From the NCBI GenBank assembly GCA_039715185.1, contig JBDLIA010000011.1, positions 1 through 53,182 on the forward strand: a DNA stretch of 53,182 nucleotides, written 5' to 3'. A program made the position numbers and the translations under genes. This stretch comes from Gemmatimonadota bacterium. Lineage in GTDB: Bacteria; Gemmatimonadota; Gemmatimonadetes; Longimicrobiales; RSA9. Under the pieces are notes generated by a model that ran no database searches, was not told the DNA's origin, and worked only from the letters and a program-made list of their open reading frames with translations. The number at the start of each line of letters is the position of its first letter. Within the stretch, counting starts at the first letter, position 1. Positions 26,135 through 34,594 of this stretch are shown piece after piece.

Positions 26135-27435
26135 CGCCCCGGCCGAGTCGCCTCCTGCAGGGAGCGCGTGTCGGCGGCCAGGTCGGGCATGGGCTGCTGC
26201 CGCCTCAGGCGGGCGCGGATCACGTGCGTCTCGCTCGCCTCCACGACCTCGATTTCGATGCCCTCCCGGACCAGGCGTTCGCCCACCGAGGGAACGTGTC
26301 CCAGCTCCTCCAGCACGTAGCCGTTGAGCGACCTGTGCTCGAGCAGCGGGAACCGCGCGTTGAAACGATGGTTCAACTCGCGCAGGTCCACGTCTCCGTC
26401 GGCCACTATCTCGGAGCGCGAAAGACGCAGGATCGGCTCCTCGGCAATGTCCGTCTCGTCCACTATCTCGCCGACCAGCTCCTCGAGGATGTCTTCGAGG
26501 GTGACGATCCCGTCCGTGCCTCCGTACTCGTCCATGACCACGGCCAGGTGGATGCGGCGGGCCTGGAACTCGCCCAGGAGACCCGTGAGTCGAATCGACC
26601 CCGGCACCACCAGCGGCTCGCGCGCCAGGTCCGACAGCGCCACATCCTTGCGGTCGCGGAGTAGGGCCTGATAGGCGTCGCGCACGTAGAGGACCCCGGT
26701 GACCTCGTCTATGCTCTCGCCGTAGACGGGGATGCGGGAAAAAGGCACGAGCGCCAACTCCGACGCGATGTCGCCGAGCGTCATGGATTCGCGCCACGCG
26801 AAAACGTCCACGCGCGGCGTCATCACCTCGTGCGCCTGCGTTTCGTCGAGCCGGAACGCACGCTCCAGGAGCAGCCGCTCGGTGTCGTCGATGACGCCCT
26901 CGTCGCTGCCCAGGGATGCCAACTGCCGGATCTCGTCTTCCGGTTCGACCTCCATGAGACCCGACGACGTCTCGGGCAGCCCCTCCACGAAGGCGCGAAA
27001 CGGCGCCAGCGCCGGCCTGGCCACGCGCGCCGCCCGGTCCAGCCAGGGCGCGGCGGCCAGTGCCACGCGCACGTTCCTGCCGGCGGCGTAGCGCGCCGGC
27101 CACAGGCTGCCCAGGGTCAGGATCGCGAGCGCCGCCACCACGAAACCGGCGGCGGCGCCGAGCGGCCCGGCACCGGCGTAGCCGGCGACACCCAGACACG
27201 CCGCCGTCGCCGCGTCCGCCGACGCGGTGCCGAACCGCAGCAGTACGAGCGGGTAGACCGGCCGCTCGCGCAGGCCGATCAACCGCTCGTGGTCATGGAA
27301 ACCCTCCTCTTCGAGGGTCCGTAGGCGCGCCGGGCCGAGCGAAAAGATGGCGGTCTCGACGAGCGTGAGTAGCGCGGACACGACGACGCCCGCGGCCGCG
27401 ACTACGATCAGCGCGGCCAGCGCGGCGGGGTTCAC
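26131..27435 (-). CDS. CNNM/CorC (HlyC) family membrane protein with CBS domains
   Basis: 434 residues. The N-terminal DUF21-type domain has about three to four membrane segments (residues 5-140). A CBS pair follows (around EVMTPRVDVFAWRE and YGGTDGIVTLEDILEELVGEI). The C-terminal CorC_HlyC domain begins near residue 335. The family is linked to magnesium and cobalt efflux or tolerance. This is the first gene of a five-gene minus-strand run in which nearly every junction overlaps by 4 bp or is spaced by 2 bp. Confidence 0.93.
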   Translation of the reverse strand: MNPAALAALIVVAAAGVVVSALLTLVETAIFSLGPARLRTLEEEGFHDHERLIGLRERPVYPLVLLRFGTASADAATAACLGVAGYAGAGPLGAAAGFVVAALAILTLGSLWPARYAAGRNVRVALAAAPWLDRAARVARPALAPFRAFVEGLPETSSGLMEVEPEDEIRQLASLGSDEGVIDDTERLLLERAFRLDETQAHEVMTPRVDVFAWRESMTLGDIASELALVPFSRIPVYGESIDEVTGVLYVRDAYQALLRDRKDVALSDLAREPLVVPGSIRLTGLLGEFQARRIHLAVVMDEYGGTDGIVTLEDILEELVGEIVDETDIAEEPILRLSRSEIVADGDVDLRELNHRFNARFPLLEHRSLNGYVLEELGHVPSVGERLVREGIEIEVVEASETHVIRARLRRQQPMPDLAADTRSLQEATRPGR

Positions 27436-27511
27436 GATTGGCGGAGGGCGCGCGCGCGCGGGGGATCCGTTCGGCGCGCTGGACCCGGTCTAGGAGGGTC
27501 GCTGCTTAGTT

Positions 27512-28534
27512 CTACGTCCATGAACGACTTCGTTCGATCAGTTCGTCGACGATGCTCTCGGCGTCGCGACCTTCCGCTTCCGCCTCGAAGTTCGGTACTA
27601 CTCTGTGCCGAAGGACCGACGGCGCCACGGCGCGGACATCCTCCAGGTTCGGCACCCCGCGTCCGTCCATGGCCGCGCGGGCCTTGGCCCCCAACACAAG
27701 ATACTGGGATGCGCGCGGTCCCGCCCCCCAGGATACCAGGCTCCGCGTCAGTTCGGGAGTGTCGGCCTCTTCCGGGCGGGTGGATCGGACCAGGCGCACC
27801 GCGTACTGCACCAGCGACGGAGGCGCGGGGACGCGCCGCACGAGGCCCTGGAGATCGCACAGCTCGGCGCCCGTCATAACGGGATGAATCGGCTCGGCCG
27901 GCGCGCCGGTGGTCTCCATGGCGATGCGTTCCTCTTCCTCGCGCGTGGGATAGCCGATACGCAACTCGAACATGAACCTGTCCAGTTGGGCCTCGGGCAG
28001 CGGGTAGGTGCCCTCCTGCTCGATGGGGTTCTGCGTCGCCAGCACGAAGAACGGTGGGGACAGCCGAAACGTCTCGTTGCCGGCGGTGACCGATCGCTCC
28101 TGCATGGCCTGCAGAAGCGCCGCCTGCGTCTTCGGTGGTGCCCGGTTGATCTCGTCCGCCAGCACGATGTTGCCGAAGATCGGTCCCTGCATGAAGCGAA
28201 ACACCCGCTTGCCGGTGGAGCGGTCCTCCTCCAGCACTTCCGTGCCCGTGATATCGGCGGGCATCAGGTCGGGGGTGAACTGGATGCGGCTGAACTTCAG
28301 GTCGAGCGCCTGCGCCAGGGTCGACACCAGCAACGTCTTCGCCAGCCCCGGCACCCCGACGAGCAGCGCGTGCCCATCGGCCAGGATGGCGGTCAGGAGC
28401 CCTTCCACGATGTCCGCCTGACCGACGACTCGCCGCCCGATCTCGTGCTCCAGGGAGCGCCGAGACTCGCCCAGCTTGCCGAGCAGGTCGACGTCCTTGT
28501 CGTCTTCTATGCGGGGTGCTGCGCTGGCTTCCAT
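27512..28534 (-). CDS. MoxR family AAA+ ATPase
   Basis: Chaperone-like ATPase, 340 residues. Walker A is GVPGLAKT, Walker B VLADEINRA, and the ATQNPIEQEGTYPLPEAQLDRF segment is the family signature. MoxR proteins normally sit beside DUF58 and VWA-domain genes; none of those is here. I chose ATG 28534 (MEASAAPR) because the extra upstream residues do not look conserved; a start at 28675 would add 47 residues. An AAGG precedes the chosen start. Confidence 0.93.
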   Translation of the reverse strand: MEASAAPRIEDDKDVDLLGKLGESRRSLEHEIGRRVVGQADIVEGLLTAILADGHALLVGVPGLAKTLLVSTLAQALDLKFSRIQFTPDLMPADITGTEVLEEDRSTGKRVFRFMQGPIFGNIVLADEINRAPPKTQAALLQAMQERSVTAGNETFRLSPPFFVLATQNPIEQEGTYPLPEAQLDRFMFELRIGYPTREEEERIAMETTGAPAEPIHPVMTGAELCDLQGLVRRVPAPPSLVQYAVRLVRSTRPEEADTPELTRSLVSWGAGPRASQYLVLGAKARAAMDGRGVPNLEDVRAVAPSVLRHRVVPNFEAEAEGRDAESIVDELIERSRSWT

Positions 28535-28689
28535 GGGCAACCTTGGGCGGCAACGGGGGGGACGCGCGAAGGCGTCGTACCCGCCTCCCGTCTGCGAGTC
28601 TCGTAGTGTCCGCGTTGAACGCTCGGGCGGCGTCGGTCTACTCGGCTCCGGCACGGAGACCACCGCCCCCCACACCCCGAATAGTGCGC

Positions 28690-29178
28690 CTACGGTCCCT
28701 GGGGTCCCTCTCCGTCCAGCGGCACCCGCACGTCTACTTCCTGCCGGATGTCCCTATTGCTGGCCGTAACCCAACCCGCCACTCGGTAGTTTCCAGCGGC
28801 AGGTTCGGGCCAGCTCGTTTCATAGCTCAGGGTCGCTCCCGGAGCCAGCGTCTCGGAACCGAGAGCCTGGATGAAGGAGCGGCCCTCCGACCAGCGCCAC
28901 ACTTCCTCGCCCTCGACATCGGAAACTGAGACATCGAAACGCTGCCCGGAGTTGAAATCGAGTCGCACGGCCTCGCCGCCGGCATTCGTGATGCTGAGGA
29001 CGACGGCCACGTCGCGCTCGGCTACGCGCGCGATCAGTGACGTCGCGAGGTCGGCGGGTGCCTCGGCCGCCGCCGCGCCATCATCGGTCGCCGGCGAACC
29101 GTTCTGCGTGCCGCCGTCGGTGCCACCCGCGCACGAAAGCGTCAGCGCGCCCACGCCCGCGATGAAAAAACGATGCAT
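28690..29178 (-). CDS. Lipoprotein with a BsuPI (intracellular protease inhibitor-like) domain
   Basis: 162 residues. The signal peptide MHRFFIAGVGALTLSC ends in a lipobox with cysteine C16, followed by a Gly/Thr/Asp-rich linker to about residue 45. The rest is a beta-rich domain matching the BsuPI pattern (VVLSITNAGGEAVRLDFNSG, then a late LAPGATLSYETSW). The lipobox decides the start at 29178 over an in-frame ATG at 29277. Members occur in cell envelopes of several phyla, with unclear roles. It is divergent from the ATP synthase operon. Confidence 0.8.
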   Translation of the reverse strand: MHRFFIAGVGALTLSCAGGTDGGTQNGSPATDDGAAAAEAPADLATSLIARVAERDVAVVLSITNAGGEAVRLDFNSGQRFDVSVSDVEGEEVWRWSEGRSFIQALGSETLAPGATLSYETSWPEPAAGNYRVAGWVTASNRDIRQEVDVRVPLDGEGPQGP

Positions 29179-29360
29179 TCGTCGACCACCGTTGGAGCCA
29201 TTGACAAGTGCAAGAAGGTGCTCGATGTGAGGCCCGCCCGTCAAGCCGCGGAGGCCGACCGCCGTTTCCATTGCCAATCATTGAAGTCAGTACACAGCAA
29301 TGAGTTAGCTGGTGCGCGCCGGGCCCCGTGAAAGGGCCGTCCAGAGGGTCCTCCGGACGC

Positions 29361-29378
29361 TTGCGAAAAATTTCACAA
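29361..29378. promoter_or_regulatory. Rex-type operator upstream of the ATP synthase operon
   Basis: TTGCGAAAAATTTCACAA is a near-perfect dyad matching the Rex consensus TTGTGAA-N4-TTCACAA with one change (C for T in the left arm). The symmetry extends by GC on both sides (29359-29380). It lies 58 bp upstream of atpZ. Rex is the NADH-sensing repressor of respiratory and atp genes in several phyla. The rex gene itself is not in the window. Confidence 0.68.
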
Positions 29379-29389
29379 GCGGGTAGCTT
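29361..29389 (+). promoter_or_regulatory. Candidate promoter of the atp operon
   Basis: TTGCGA (29361-29366) and TAGCTT (29384-29389) are separated by 17 bp. The -35 box is the left arm of the Rex-type operator, so repressor binding would block RNA polymerase. The -10 match is modest. Confidence 0.5.
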
Positions 29390-29435
29390 AGGGCGCTGCA
29401 AACGAGCCGGTCACCGTTCGGGGAGTCGACTCGGC

Positions 29436-29675
29436 ATGACGAGTCCGGATCCGCAGGGAAGGCGCGGGGTGTCTGGCGCCGAGGCGCTTGGATTCGCCAT
29501 GACGATCGCCGCGAGCACGACGCTCTTCTTCTTCGGAGGAGGGGCGTTGGATCGCTGGGCCGGAACGGAGCCGCTTTTTAGTGTCCTGGGCGCGCTCCTT
29601 GGAGCAGGCGCGGGGATCTATTATATGATCCGTCGACTGATGCCGGGCGAGGGGCCAGGGGACGGCGCCGGGTGA
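29436..29675 (+). CDS. atpZ: AtpZ/AtpI-type ATP synthase accessory membrane protein
   Basis: 79-residue protein with two membrane spans (about residues 17-35 and 44-64) separated by GALDRWAGTEP, the pattern of AtpZ-like proteins at the head of F-ATPase operons. AtpZ with AtpI has been linked to magnesium/calcium transport or c-ring assembly. ATG 29436 has GGGGAG upstream. Its TGA overlaps the next GTG by 4 bp. Confidence 0.78.
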   Translation: MTSPDPQGRRGVSGAEALGFAMTIAASTTLFFFGGGALDRWAGTEPLFSVLGALLGAGAGIYYMIRRLMPGEGPGDGAG

Positions 29676-30046
29676 GGCGCTGGCTGCATTACGCGGCCGC
29701 GAGCGCTGTCATCGTCGCGGCGGGCGTGGGCTTGGGGAGCGCGTTGGCGCGTGAGCACTGGGAAGCGTTCCTGCTGGCCGGGGCGCTAGCGCTCGCGGTG
29801 CAGTTGGCCGCGTTCGGAGCGCTGGTGTGGGCCGCCGGTCGGCCGACGGAGTTTCTGGCGGCGTGGGCGGGCGGCATGGTGCTGCGGCTCGGGGTGGTGA
29901 TAGGGCTGGGCGTCTGGCTGACGAGGGGTGGACCGTTTGCGCCCCTCCCGACCCTACTGGCGGCCATAGCGCTGCTGTTCGCGCTGGCCTTGCTGGAACC
30001 GTGGGCGCTGCGTCGAAAAAACGAACCGACGGGAAGAGTCACCTAG
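29672..30046 (+). CDS. atpI: ATP synthase subunit I-like protein
   Basis: 124 residues with four predicted membrane helices, placed between atpZ and atpB as AtpI usually is. Sequence conservation in AtpI is low, so position and topology carry the call. The GTG start overlaps atpZ. Its TAG stop lies inside the left CTAG (30043-30046) of a palindromic element; the frame ends there, and the protein itself does not appear truncated. Confidence 0.75.
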   Translation: MRRWLHYAAASAVIVAAGVGLGSALAREHWEAFLLAGALALAVQLAAFGALVWAAGRPTEFLAAWAGGMVLRLGVVIGLGVWLTRGGPFAPLPTLLAAIALLFALALLEPWALRRKNEPTGRVT

Positions 30047-30210
30047 TGTACCGTAACGGAAGTTGGGTGTGCACCGAAGCGCGCGCAGCGCCCGCGAAGC
30101 AAGGCGCCGCGACGAAGCGTAGCCGTAGCTACGGTAAGAAGCGGCAACGATGCGCTCGCGGGATGCAGCGTGCGCTGAATGCCATCGAAACTTCGGTTAC
30201 GGTACACTAG
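30043..30210. mobile_element. 160-bp palindromic element with CTAG duplication (copy between atpI and atpB)
   Basis: CTAG at 30043-30046 and 30207-30210 flanks a 160-bp element (30047-30206). The ends read TGTACCGTAACGGAAGTT and, inverted, the same with one mismatch. The interior continues as an imperfect hairpin tipped by CGTAGC-CG-TAGCTACGG. No protein is encoded. The copy at 34427-34594 is the same length in opposite orientation. The upstream CTAG contains the atpI stop and the downstream CTAG touches the atpB ATG. A non-autonomous transposon (IS5-like target habit) is the likely origin. Confidence 0.85.
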
Positions 30211-31092
30211 ATGCGATCGTTCTTGCCGCTGCTCAAATCCGCCCAGGAGGGCGAGTTCGACATCGGGGAGATGATTCTCCATCACCTGGCCGACTCGCAC
30301 GAGCTCGAGATCGGCTCCTGGGTGATCCCGCTGCCGCGGTTCGACCCCGTCCACATCGGCCCGCTAACGCTGGACTTCTCCATCACCAAGCACGTGGTCT
30401 TCCTGATCCTGGCGGCCGCGCTTGTCATGCTCATGCTGATCCCGGCCGCCCGGCACGCCCAGCGCGCGCGCGCCGCCGGGTCGGAGCGCGGACCGAAGGG
30501 CGCGGCGAACGTGGTCGAGGCGTTCGTCCTCTTCGTCCGCGACGAGATAGCCATGAAGGGGGTCGGCCCGGGCGGTGAGCGCTACGCGCCGTACGTGGTC
30601 GGCGTCTTCTTCTTCATCCTGATGGGCAATCTGCTGGGCCTCGTGCCCTGGGGGGCTAGCCCCACGGGAAACATTTCCGTCACGGCCGCGCTGGCCGCGC
30701 TGACGTTCATCGTCGTCGAAGTCGGCGGTATGCGCGAGCTGGGTCCGGTGGGCTACTCCAAAACGATCTTCTTTGCGCCCTCCGGCCTGCCGCTGATCGG
30801 CACGGCGATCCTGATGATGGTCATGGCCCCCGTGGAGGCTCTGGGCAAGCTGACCAAGCCCTTCGCTCTCGCGATCCGGCTTTACGCGAACATGACCGCC
30901 GGCCACGCGGTAGTCCTCGCGTTCACGGGGATGGCGGTGACGGCGGGCCTCGCGCTGAACCTGATCTGGGTCGCGCCGATCTCGATGGCGGTCGGCATCA
31001 TGCTCTTGGAGATCCTGGTCGCGTTCCTCCAGGCCTACATCTTCGCGATGCTCAGCGCCGTGTTCATAGGGCTGATTCGGCATCCCCACTAG
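30211..31092 (+). CDS. atpB: ATP synthase F0 subunit a
   Basis: Proton-channel subunit of F0, 293 residues and multi-spanning. The essential arginine lies in ALAIRLYANMTAGH; the GNLLGLVPW segment is also typical. The ATG at 30211 follows the in-frame TAG of the element's CTAG directly, so no earlier start is possible and no Shine-Dalgarno sequence precedes it. An internal ATG at residue 21 (MILHHLADSHELE) is an alternative but has a poorly spaced GGGGAG. The other F0 genes follow. Confidence 0.95.
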   Translation: MRSFLPLLKSAQEGEFDIGEMILHHLADSHELEIGSWVIPLPRFDPVHIGPLTLDFSITKHVVFLILAAALVMLMLIPAARHAQRARAAGSERGPKGAANVVEAFVLFVRDEIAMKGVGPGGERYAPYVVGVFFFILMGNLLGLVPWGASPTGNISVTAALAALTFIVVEVGGMRELGPVGYSKTIFFAPSGLPLIGTAILMMVMAPVEALGKLTKPFALAIRLYANMTAGHAVVLAFTGMAVTAGLALNLIWVAPISMAVGIMLLEILVAFLQAYIFAMLSAVFIGLIRHPH

Positions 31093-31308
31093 CGGGGGAG
31101 GCCGGGCGAGCGGGGGCGCCCTCGTGGCCTCCGCCTTCGGGTGCCAGCGTCCCGGCGCGCCCGTCGAACGAGTACCCGGCCGCGTGGCCGGGGAGAGCCG
31201 TGGGCCGCGTGCGGCCGGTAGCGGCGACGCCTACGTGGGAGCAAGCGGGCGCTCCCGTCGAGGCGAGGGACGGCGAAAATGGGGCCCGCTCACAAATACG
31301 GAGGAGCA
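31093..31308 (+). other. Structured intercistronic region between atpB and atpE
   Basis: 216 bp without a gene. At least three hairpins can be drawn: GGAGGCC/GGCCTCC enclosing a GGGCG/CGCCC stem at the start, CCGGCC/GGCCGG in the middle, and GGGAGC/GCTCCC near the end. A strong Shine-Dalgarno sequence for atpE follows. It may guide mRNA processing or raise atpE expression, as needed for the multi-copy c ring (inference). Confidence 0.45.
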
Positions 31309-31578
31309 ATGCTCTCCATTCTTGGAGTGATTCAGGACGCCGCTGCGGTCGACGGGGGCCAGGGCCTGGCGATGCTGGGTCGGGCCGTGGGCGCTGGTGT
31401 CGCCGTCATCGGGGCGGGACTCGGAATCGGCCGCATCGGCGGCAGCATGGCCGAGGCCATGGCGCGGCAGCCGGAGATGGCCGGTCAGATCCAGACGGCC
31501 GCGCTGATCCTGGCGGTGTTGATCGAAGGTGCGGCGATGTTCGCGCTCGTGATCGCGCTGCTGATCCCGATTTCCTGA
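31309..31578 (+). CDS. atpE: ATP synthase F0 subunit c
   Basis: 89-residue helical hairpin forming the rotor ring. Helix 1 has the Gly-rich repeat GAGVAVIGAGLGIGRIGG, the loop is ARQPEM, and helix 2 carries the ion-binding glutamate in LAVLIEGAAMFALV. Sodium-type residues (a Gln in helix 1, ES after the site) are absent, so a proton ring is expected. A strong GGAGG precedes ATG 31309. A 216-bp structured spacer separates it from atpB. Confidence 0.96.
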   Translation: MLSILGVIQDAAAVDGGQGLAMLGRAVGAGVAVIGAGLGIGRIGGSMAEAMARQPEMAGQIQTAALILAVLIEGAAMFALVIALLIPIS

Positions 31579-31661
31579 GGACCGATACGACATCTCCCGG
31601 TGGTCCGGCCGGCGGGCCTGAGCGCCGCTGGCCGGATCGGCGGGAGTGACCCTGAGAGACG

Positions 31662-32231
31662 ATGAACGCCATTTTCTTGCTGCTGCAGGAAGCGCATGAC
31701 GCCGTGGAGGGAGCCGCGGAGCAAACGCCGAACATCTTCAACCTGGAGATCGGCGTGTCCTTCTGGACGTGGGTGATCTTCCTCGGTCTGTTGTTCGTCC
31801 TCTCCAAGTGGGCGTTCCCGCCCATCCTGGGCTACGCCGCGGCGCGCGAGGAGCGCATCCAGAACAGCCTGGACGACGCGAAGCAGGCGCGCGATGACGC
31901 GGCGGCCCTGCTCGAGCGGCAGCGCGCGGAGTTGGCCGAGGCGAAGGACGAGGCGCAGCGCATCATCGCCGAGGGCAAGCAGGACGCCGAAAAGCTCAGG
32001 GCCGAGCTGCTGGAGCGCGCGCGCGCCGAGCAGCAGGAGTTGGTAGACGGCGCCCGCGCCGACATCCAGCGTGAGCGCGAACGGGCGGTGGAAAGCGTGC
32101 GCCGCGAGGCCGTCGATCTGGCTCTTGCCGCCGCGTCCAAGCTCGTGTCGGAGCGCATGGATGCGGACAACGACCGAAGGCTGGTCGAGGAGTTCCTGGC
32201 CGAGGCCGGTGCCGGCCTCGAGCGCGCGTAG
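31662..32231 (+). CDS. atpF: ATP synthase F0 subunit b
   Basis: Peripheral stalk subunit, 189 residues: one N-terminal membrane helix (about residues 33-52, SFWTWVIFLGLLFVLSKWAF) followed by a long charged coiled coil rich in Ala, Glu and Arg. Only one b-type gene is present, so a homodimer is expected. It is 6 bp upstream of atpH. Confidence 0.95.
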   Translation: MNAIFLLLQEAHDAVEGAAEQTPNIFNLEIGVSFWTWVIFLGLLFVLSKWAFPPILGYAAAREERIQNSLDDAKQARDDAAALLERQRAELAEAKDEAQRIIAEGKQDAEKLRAELLERARAEQQELVDGARADIQRERERAVESVRREAVDLALAAASKLVSERMDADNDRRLVEEFLAEAGAGLERA

Positions 32232-32237
32232 CACGCC

Positions 32238-32789
32238 GTGGAAGGCACGATCGTCGCGCGCAGCTACGCCTCCGCGCTCCACGACATCGGCGAGCGCAAC
32301 GGCGTCGCGGATCGCTTCGGCGAGGAGCTGCAGCGACTCGCCGAGCTGATCCGGCAGGAGCCGCGCGTGCGTCAGTTCATCGAGGCGCCCACGGTGGAGG
32401 TCGCGGATAAGAAGTCCGTGCTGCGGTCCGCGCTCGGCGCCGAGTTCCACCCGCTGCTCGTGAACTTCGTGCTCGTGGTGGTGAACAAGCGCCGGCAGCG
32501 CCTGCTGGGCGAGATCGCGCGCGAGTATCAGACCATTCGCGACGACACGAAGGGGCACCTGCGAGCCGAGATCACGCTCGCGCGTGAGCCGGACGAGCGG
32601 CTGGAGGAGGAAATCTCCAGCACCCTGTCGCGCAGGCTGGGACGCTTGCTGATCCCGCACTTCCGGGTGGACCCGAAGATCCTGGGCGGCATCCGGGTGC
32701 GATACGAGGACCGCGTGATAGACGGGACCCTGCGGCGGCGCCTGATTGCCATGCGGCGGGCGATGCTGTCGGCGGAATTGATGCGATAA
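32238..32789 (+). CDS. atpH: ATP synthase F1 subunit delta
   Basis: Peripheral stalk connector, 183 residues, beginning VARSYASALHDIGER and ending with the C-terminal IGGIRVRYEDRVIDGTLRRRL motif typical of OSCP/delta. GTG start at 32238. Standard position between atpF and atpA. Confidence 0.94.
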   Translation: MEGTIVARSYASALHDIGERNGVADRFGEELQRLAELIRQEPRVRQFIEAPTVEVADKKSVLRSALGAEFHPLLVNFVLVVVNKRRQRLLGEIAREYQTIRDDTKGHLRAEITLAREPDERLEEEISSTLSRRLGRLLIPHFRVDPKILGGIRVRYEDRVIDGTLRRRLIAMRRAMLSAELMR

Positions 32790-32837
32790 TCGCTTCCCGC
32801 TGAGGAAGCGCCGGAACGACCGAGACGGAGCCAGACG

Positions 32838-34400
32838 ATGGCGAGCACCGAAGCCCAGCTTCGCGCCGGAGAAATCAAGGAAGTCCTGTTGCGCGAGATC
32901 GAGCGCTACGAGGACGACATTCAGGTCGACGAGGTCGGCGAGGTCCTGGAGGTCAAGGACGGCGTCGCCCGTATATACGGGCTCTCGAAGGCCATGGCGA
33001 GCGAAATCCTGGAGATCACGTCGTCCGAGTCGGGCGAGGTGATCAGCGCGCTCGCGCTGAACCTCGAAGAGGACAACATCGGCGCCGTGATCATGGGCGA
33101 CTGGACGGCCCTGCAGGAAGGGGACGCCGCGCGTCGCACGGGGCGGGTGTTCGACATCCCGGTTGGCGACGGCTACCTGGGCAGGGTCGTGAACCCGCTC
33201 GGCGAGGCGCTCGACGGCAAGGGTCCCATCGACCCCGTGGCCGGCAGCCGGCAGATCGACGTGGTGGCTCCGGGAATCGTGAAGCGCCAGCCGGTCGCCG
33301 AGCCGCTCCAGACCGGCCTCAAGGCGATCGACTCCATGATCCCCATCGGTCGCGGTCAGCGCGAGCTGATCATCGGCGACCGCGGCACCGGGAAGTCGGC
33401 GATCGCGCTGGACGCGATCATCAACCAGCGCGACACGGGCGTCGTGTGCGTCTACTGCGCCATCGGCCAGCGCGCGGGGAAGGTCGCGAGCGTGGTGGAG
33501 ACGCTGAGGGAACGCGGCGCGATGGACTACACCATCGTGGTCGCGGCCAACGCGAGCGATCCGGCACCTCTGCAGTACATCGCCCCGTACGCTGCCTGCG
33601 CCCTCGCCGAGCACTTCATGTGGCAGGGCAAGCACACGCTGGTCATCTACGACGATCTGACGAAGCAGGCGCAGGCGTACCGCCAGCTGTCGCTGGTGCT
33701 GCGCCGTCCGCCGGGGCGCGAGGCGTTCCCCGGCGATGTCTTCTATCTGCACTCGCGTCTGCTCGAGAGGGCGGCCAAGCTGGCCGACGAGCAGGGCGGC
33801 GGGTCGCTGACCGCGCTGCCGATCGTGGAGACGCAGGCCGGCGACGTGTCGGCCTACATCCCCACCAACGTGATCTCCATCACCGACGGCCAGATCTTCC
33901 TCGAGTCAGACCTGTTCTACTCGAACGTGCGACCCGCGGTGAACGTCGGCCTGAGCGTTTCGAGGGTCGGGGGCGCGGCCCAGGTGAAGGCCATGAAGCA
34001 GGTCGCCGGTCGCCTGCGGCTGGACCTCGCGCAGTACCGCGCGCTGGAGGCCTTCGCGCAGTTCGGGTCCGAGCTGGATGCCACCACGCAGCGTCAGCTC
34101 GAGCGCGGCAAGCGGATCGTCGAGGTGCTCAAGCAGCCGCAGTACGCGCCGATGGCCGTGGAGGATCAGATCATGGTCATCTACGCGGTGACCAACGGGC
34201 ACCTGGACAAGGTGGACGTGGACAAGGTGCGCGCGTGGGAGCGCGGCTTCCTGGAGTTCGTCCGAACCCAGCGCGGTGAACTCGCCGAGCGGGTGCGCGA
34301 GGAGAAGAAACTCGGCGACGAGCTGGAGGAGGACCTGAAGGCGGCCATCACCACCTTCCACGACCGCTTCGAGTCGGGCGGGGAAGCCGAGGCGGCCTGA
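32838..34400 (+). CDS. atpA: ATP synthase F1 subunit alpha
   Basis: Non-catalytic nucleotide-binding subunit, 520 residues. The P-loop reads [11 protein letters not shown] where most alpha subunits have GDRQTGKT. The arginine that reaches the catalytic site is in the [11 protein letters not shown] segment. The full length and the remaining motifs ([20 protein letters not shown]) indicate a functional protein. Followed after 26 bp by a palindromic element and then atpG. Confidence 0.97.
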   Translation: MASTEAQLRAGEIKEVLLREIERYEDDIQVDEVGEVLEVKDGVARIYGLSKAMASEILEITSSESGEVISALALNLEEDNIGAVIMGDWTALQEGDAARRTGRVFDIPVGDGYLGRVVNPLGEALDGKGPIDPVAGSRQIDVVAPGIVKRQPVAEPLQTGLKAIDSMIPIGRGQRELIIGDRGTGKSAIALDAIINQRDTGVVCVYCAIGQRAGKVASVVETLRERGAMDYTIVVAANASDPAPLQYIAPYAACALAEHFMWQGKHTLVIYDDLTKQAQAYRQLSLVLRRPPGREAFPGDVFYLHSRLLERAAKLADEQGGGSLTALPIVETQAGDVSAYIPTNVISITDGQIFLESDLFYSNVRPAVNVGLSVSRVGGAAQVKAMKQVAGRLRLDLAQYRALEAFAQFGSELDATTQRQLERGKRIVEVLKQPQYAPMAVEDQIMVIYAVTNGHLDKVDVDKVRAWERGFLEFVRTQRGELAERVREEKKLGDELEEDLKAAITTFHDRFESGGEAEAA

Positions 34401-34426
34401 GCGATGCGAACCACGGAGAACGGTCG

Positions 34427-34594
34427 CTAGTGTACCGGAACAGAAGTGTCGGTGGCGTTCAGCGCGCGCTGCATCCCGCGAGCGCATCGTTGCCGCTCCT
34501 CACCGTAGCTATGGCTACGCTTCGTCGCGGCGCCTTGCTTCGCCGGTGCTGCGCGCGCTTCGGCGCACACCCAACTTCCGTTACGGTACACTAG
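34427..34594. mobile_element. 160-bp palindromic element with CTAG duplication (copy between atpA and atpG)
   Basis: CTAG at 34427-34430 and 34591-34594 flanks 160 bp (34431-34590) that match the 30047-30206 element in reverse orientation with scattered substitutions. The terminal repeats start TGTACCGGAACAGAAGT and end in the complement of TGTACCGTAACGGAAGTT. The right CTAG is followed at once by the atpG ATG. No coding potential. Two inverted copies in one operon, 4.2 kb apart, could recombine and invert the segment between them. Confidence 0.85.
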
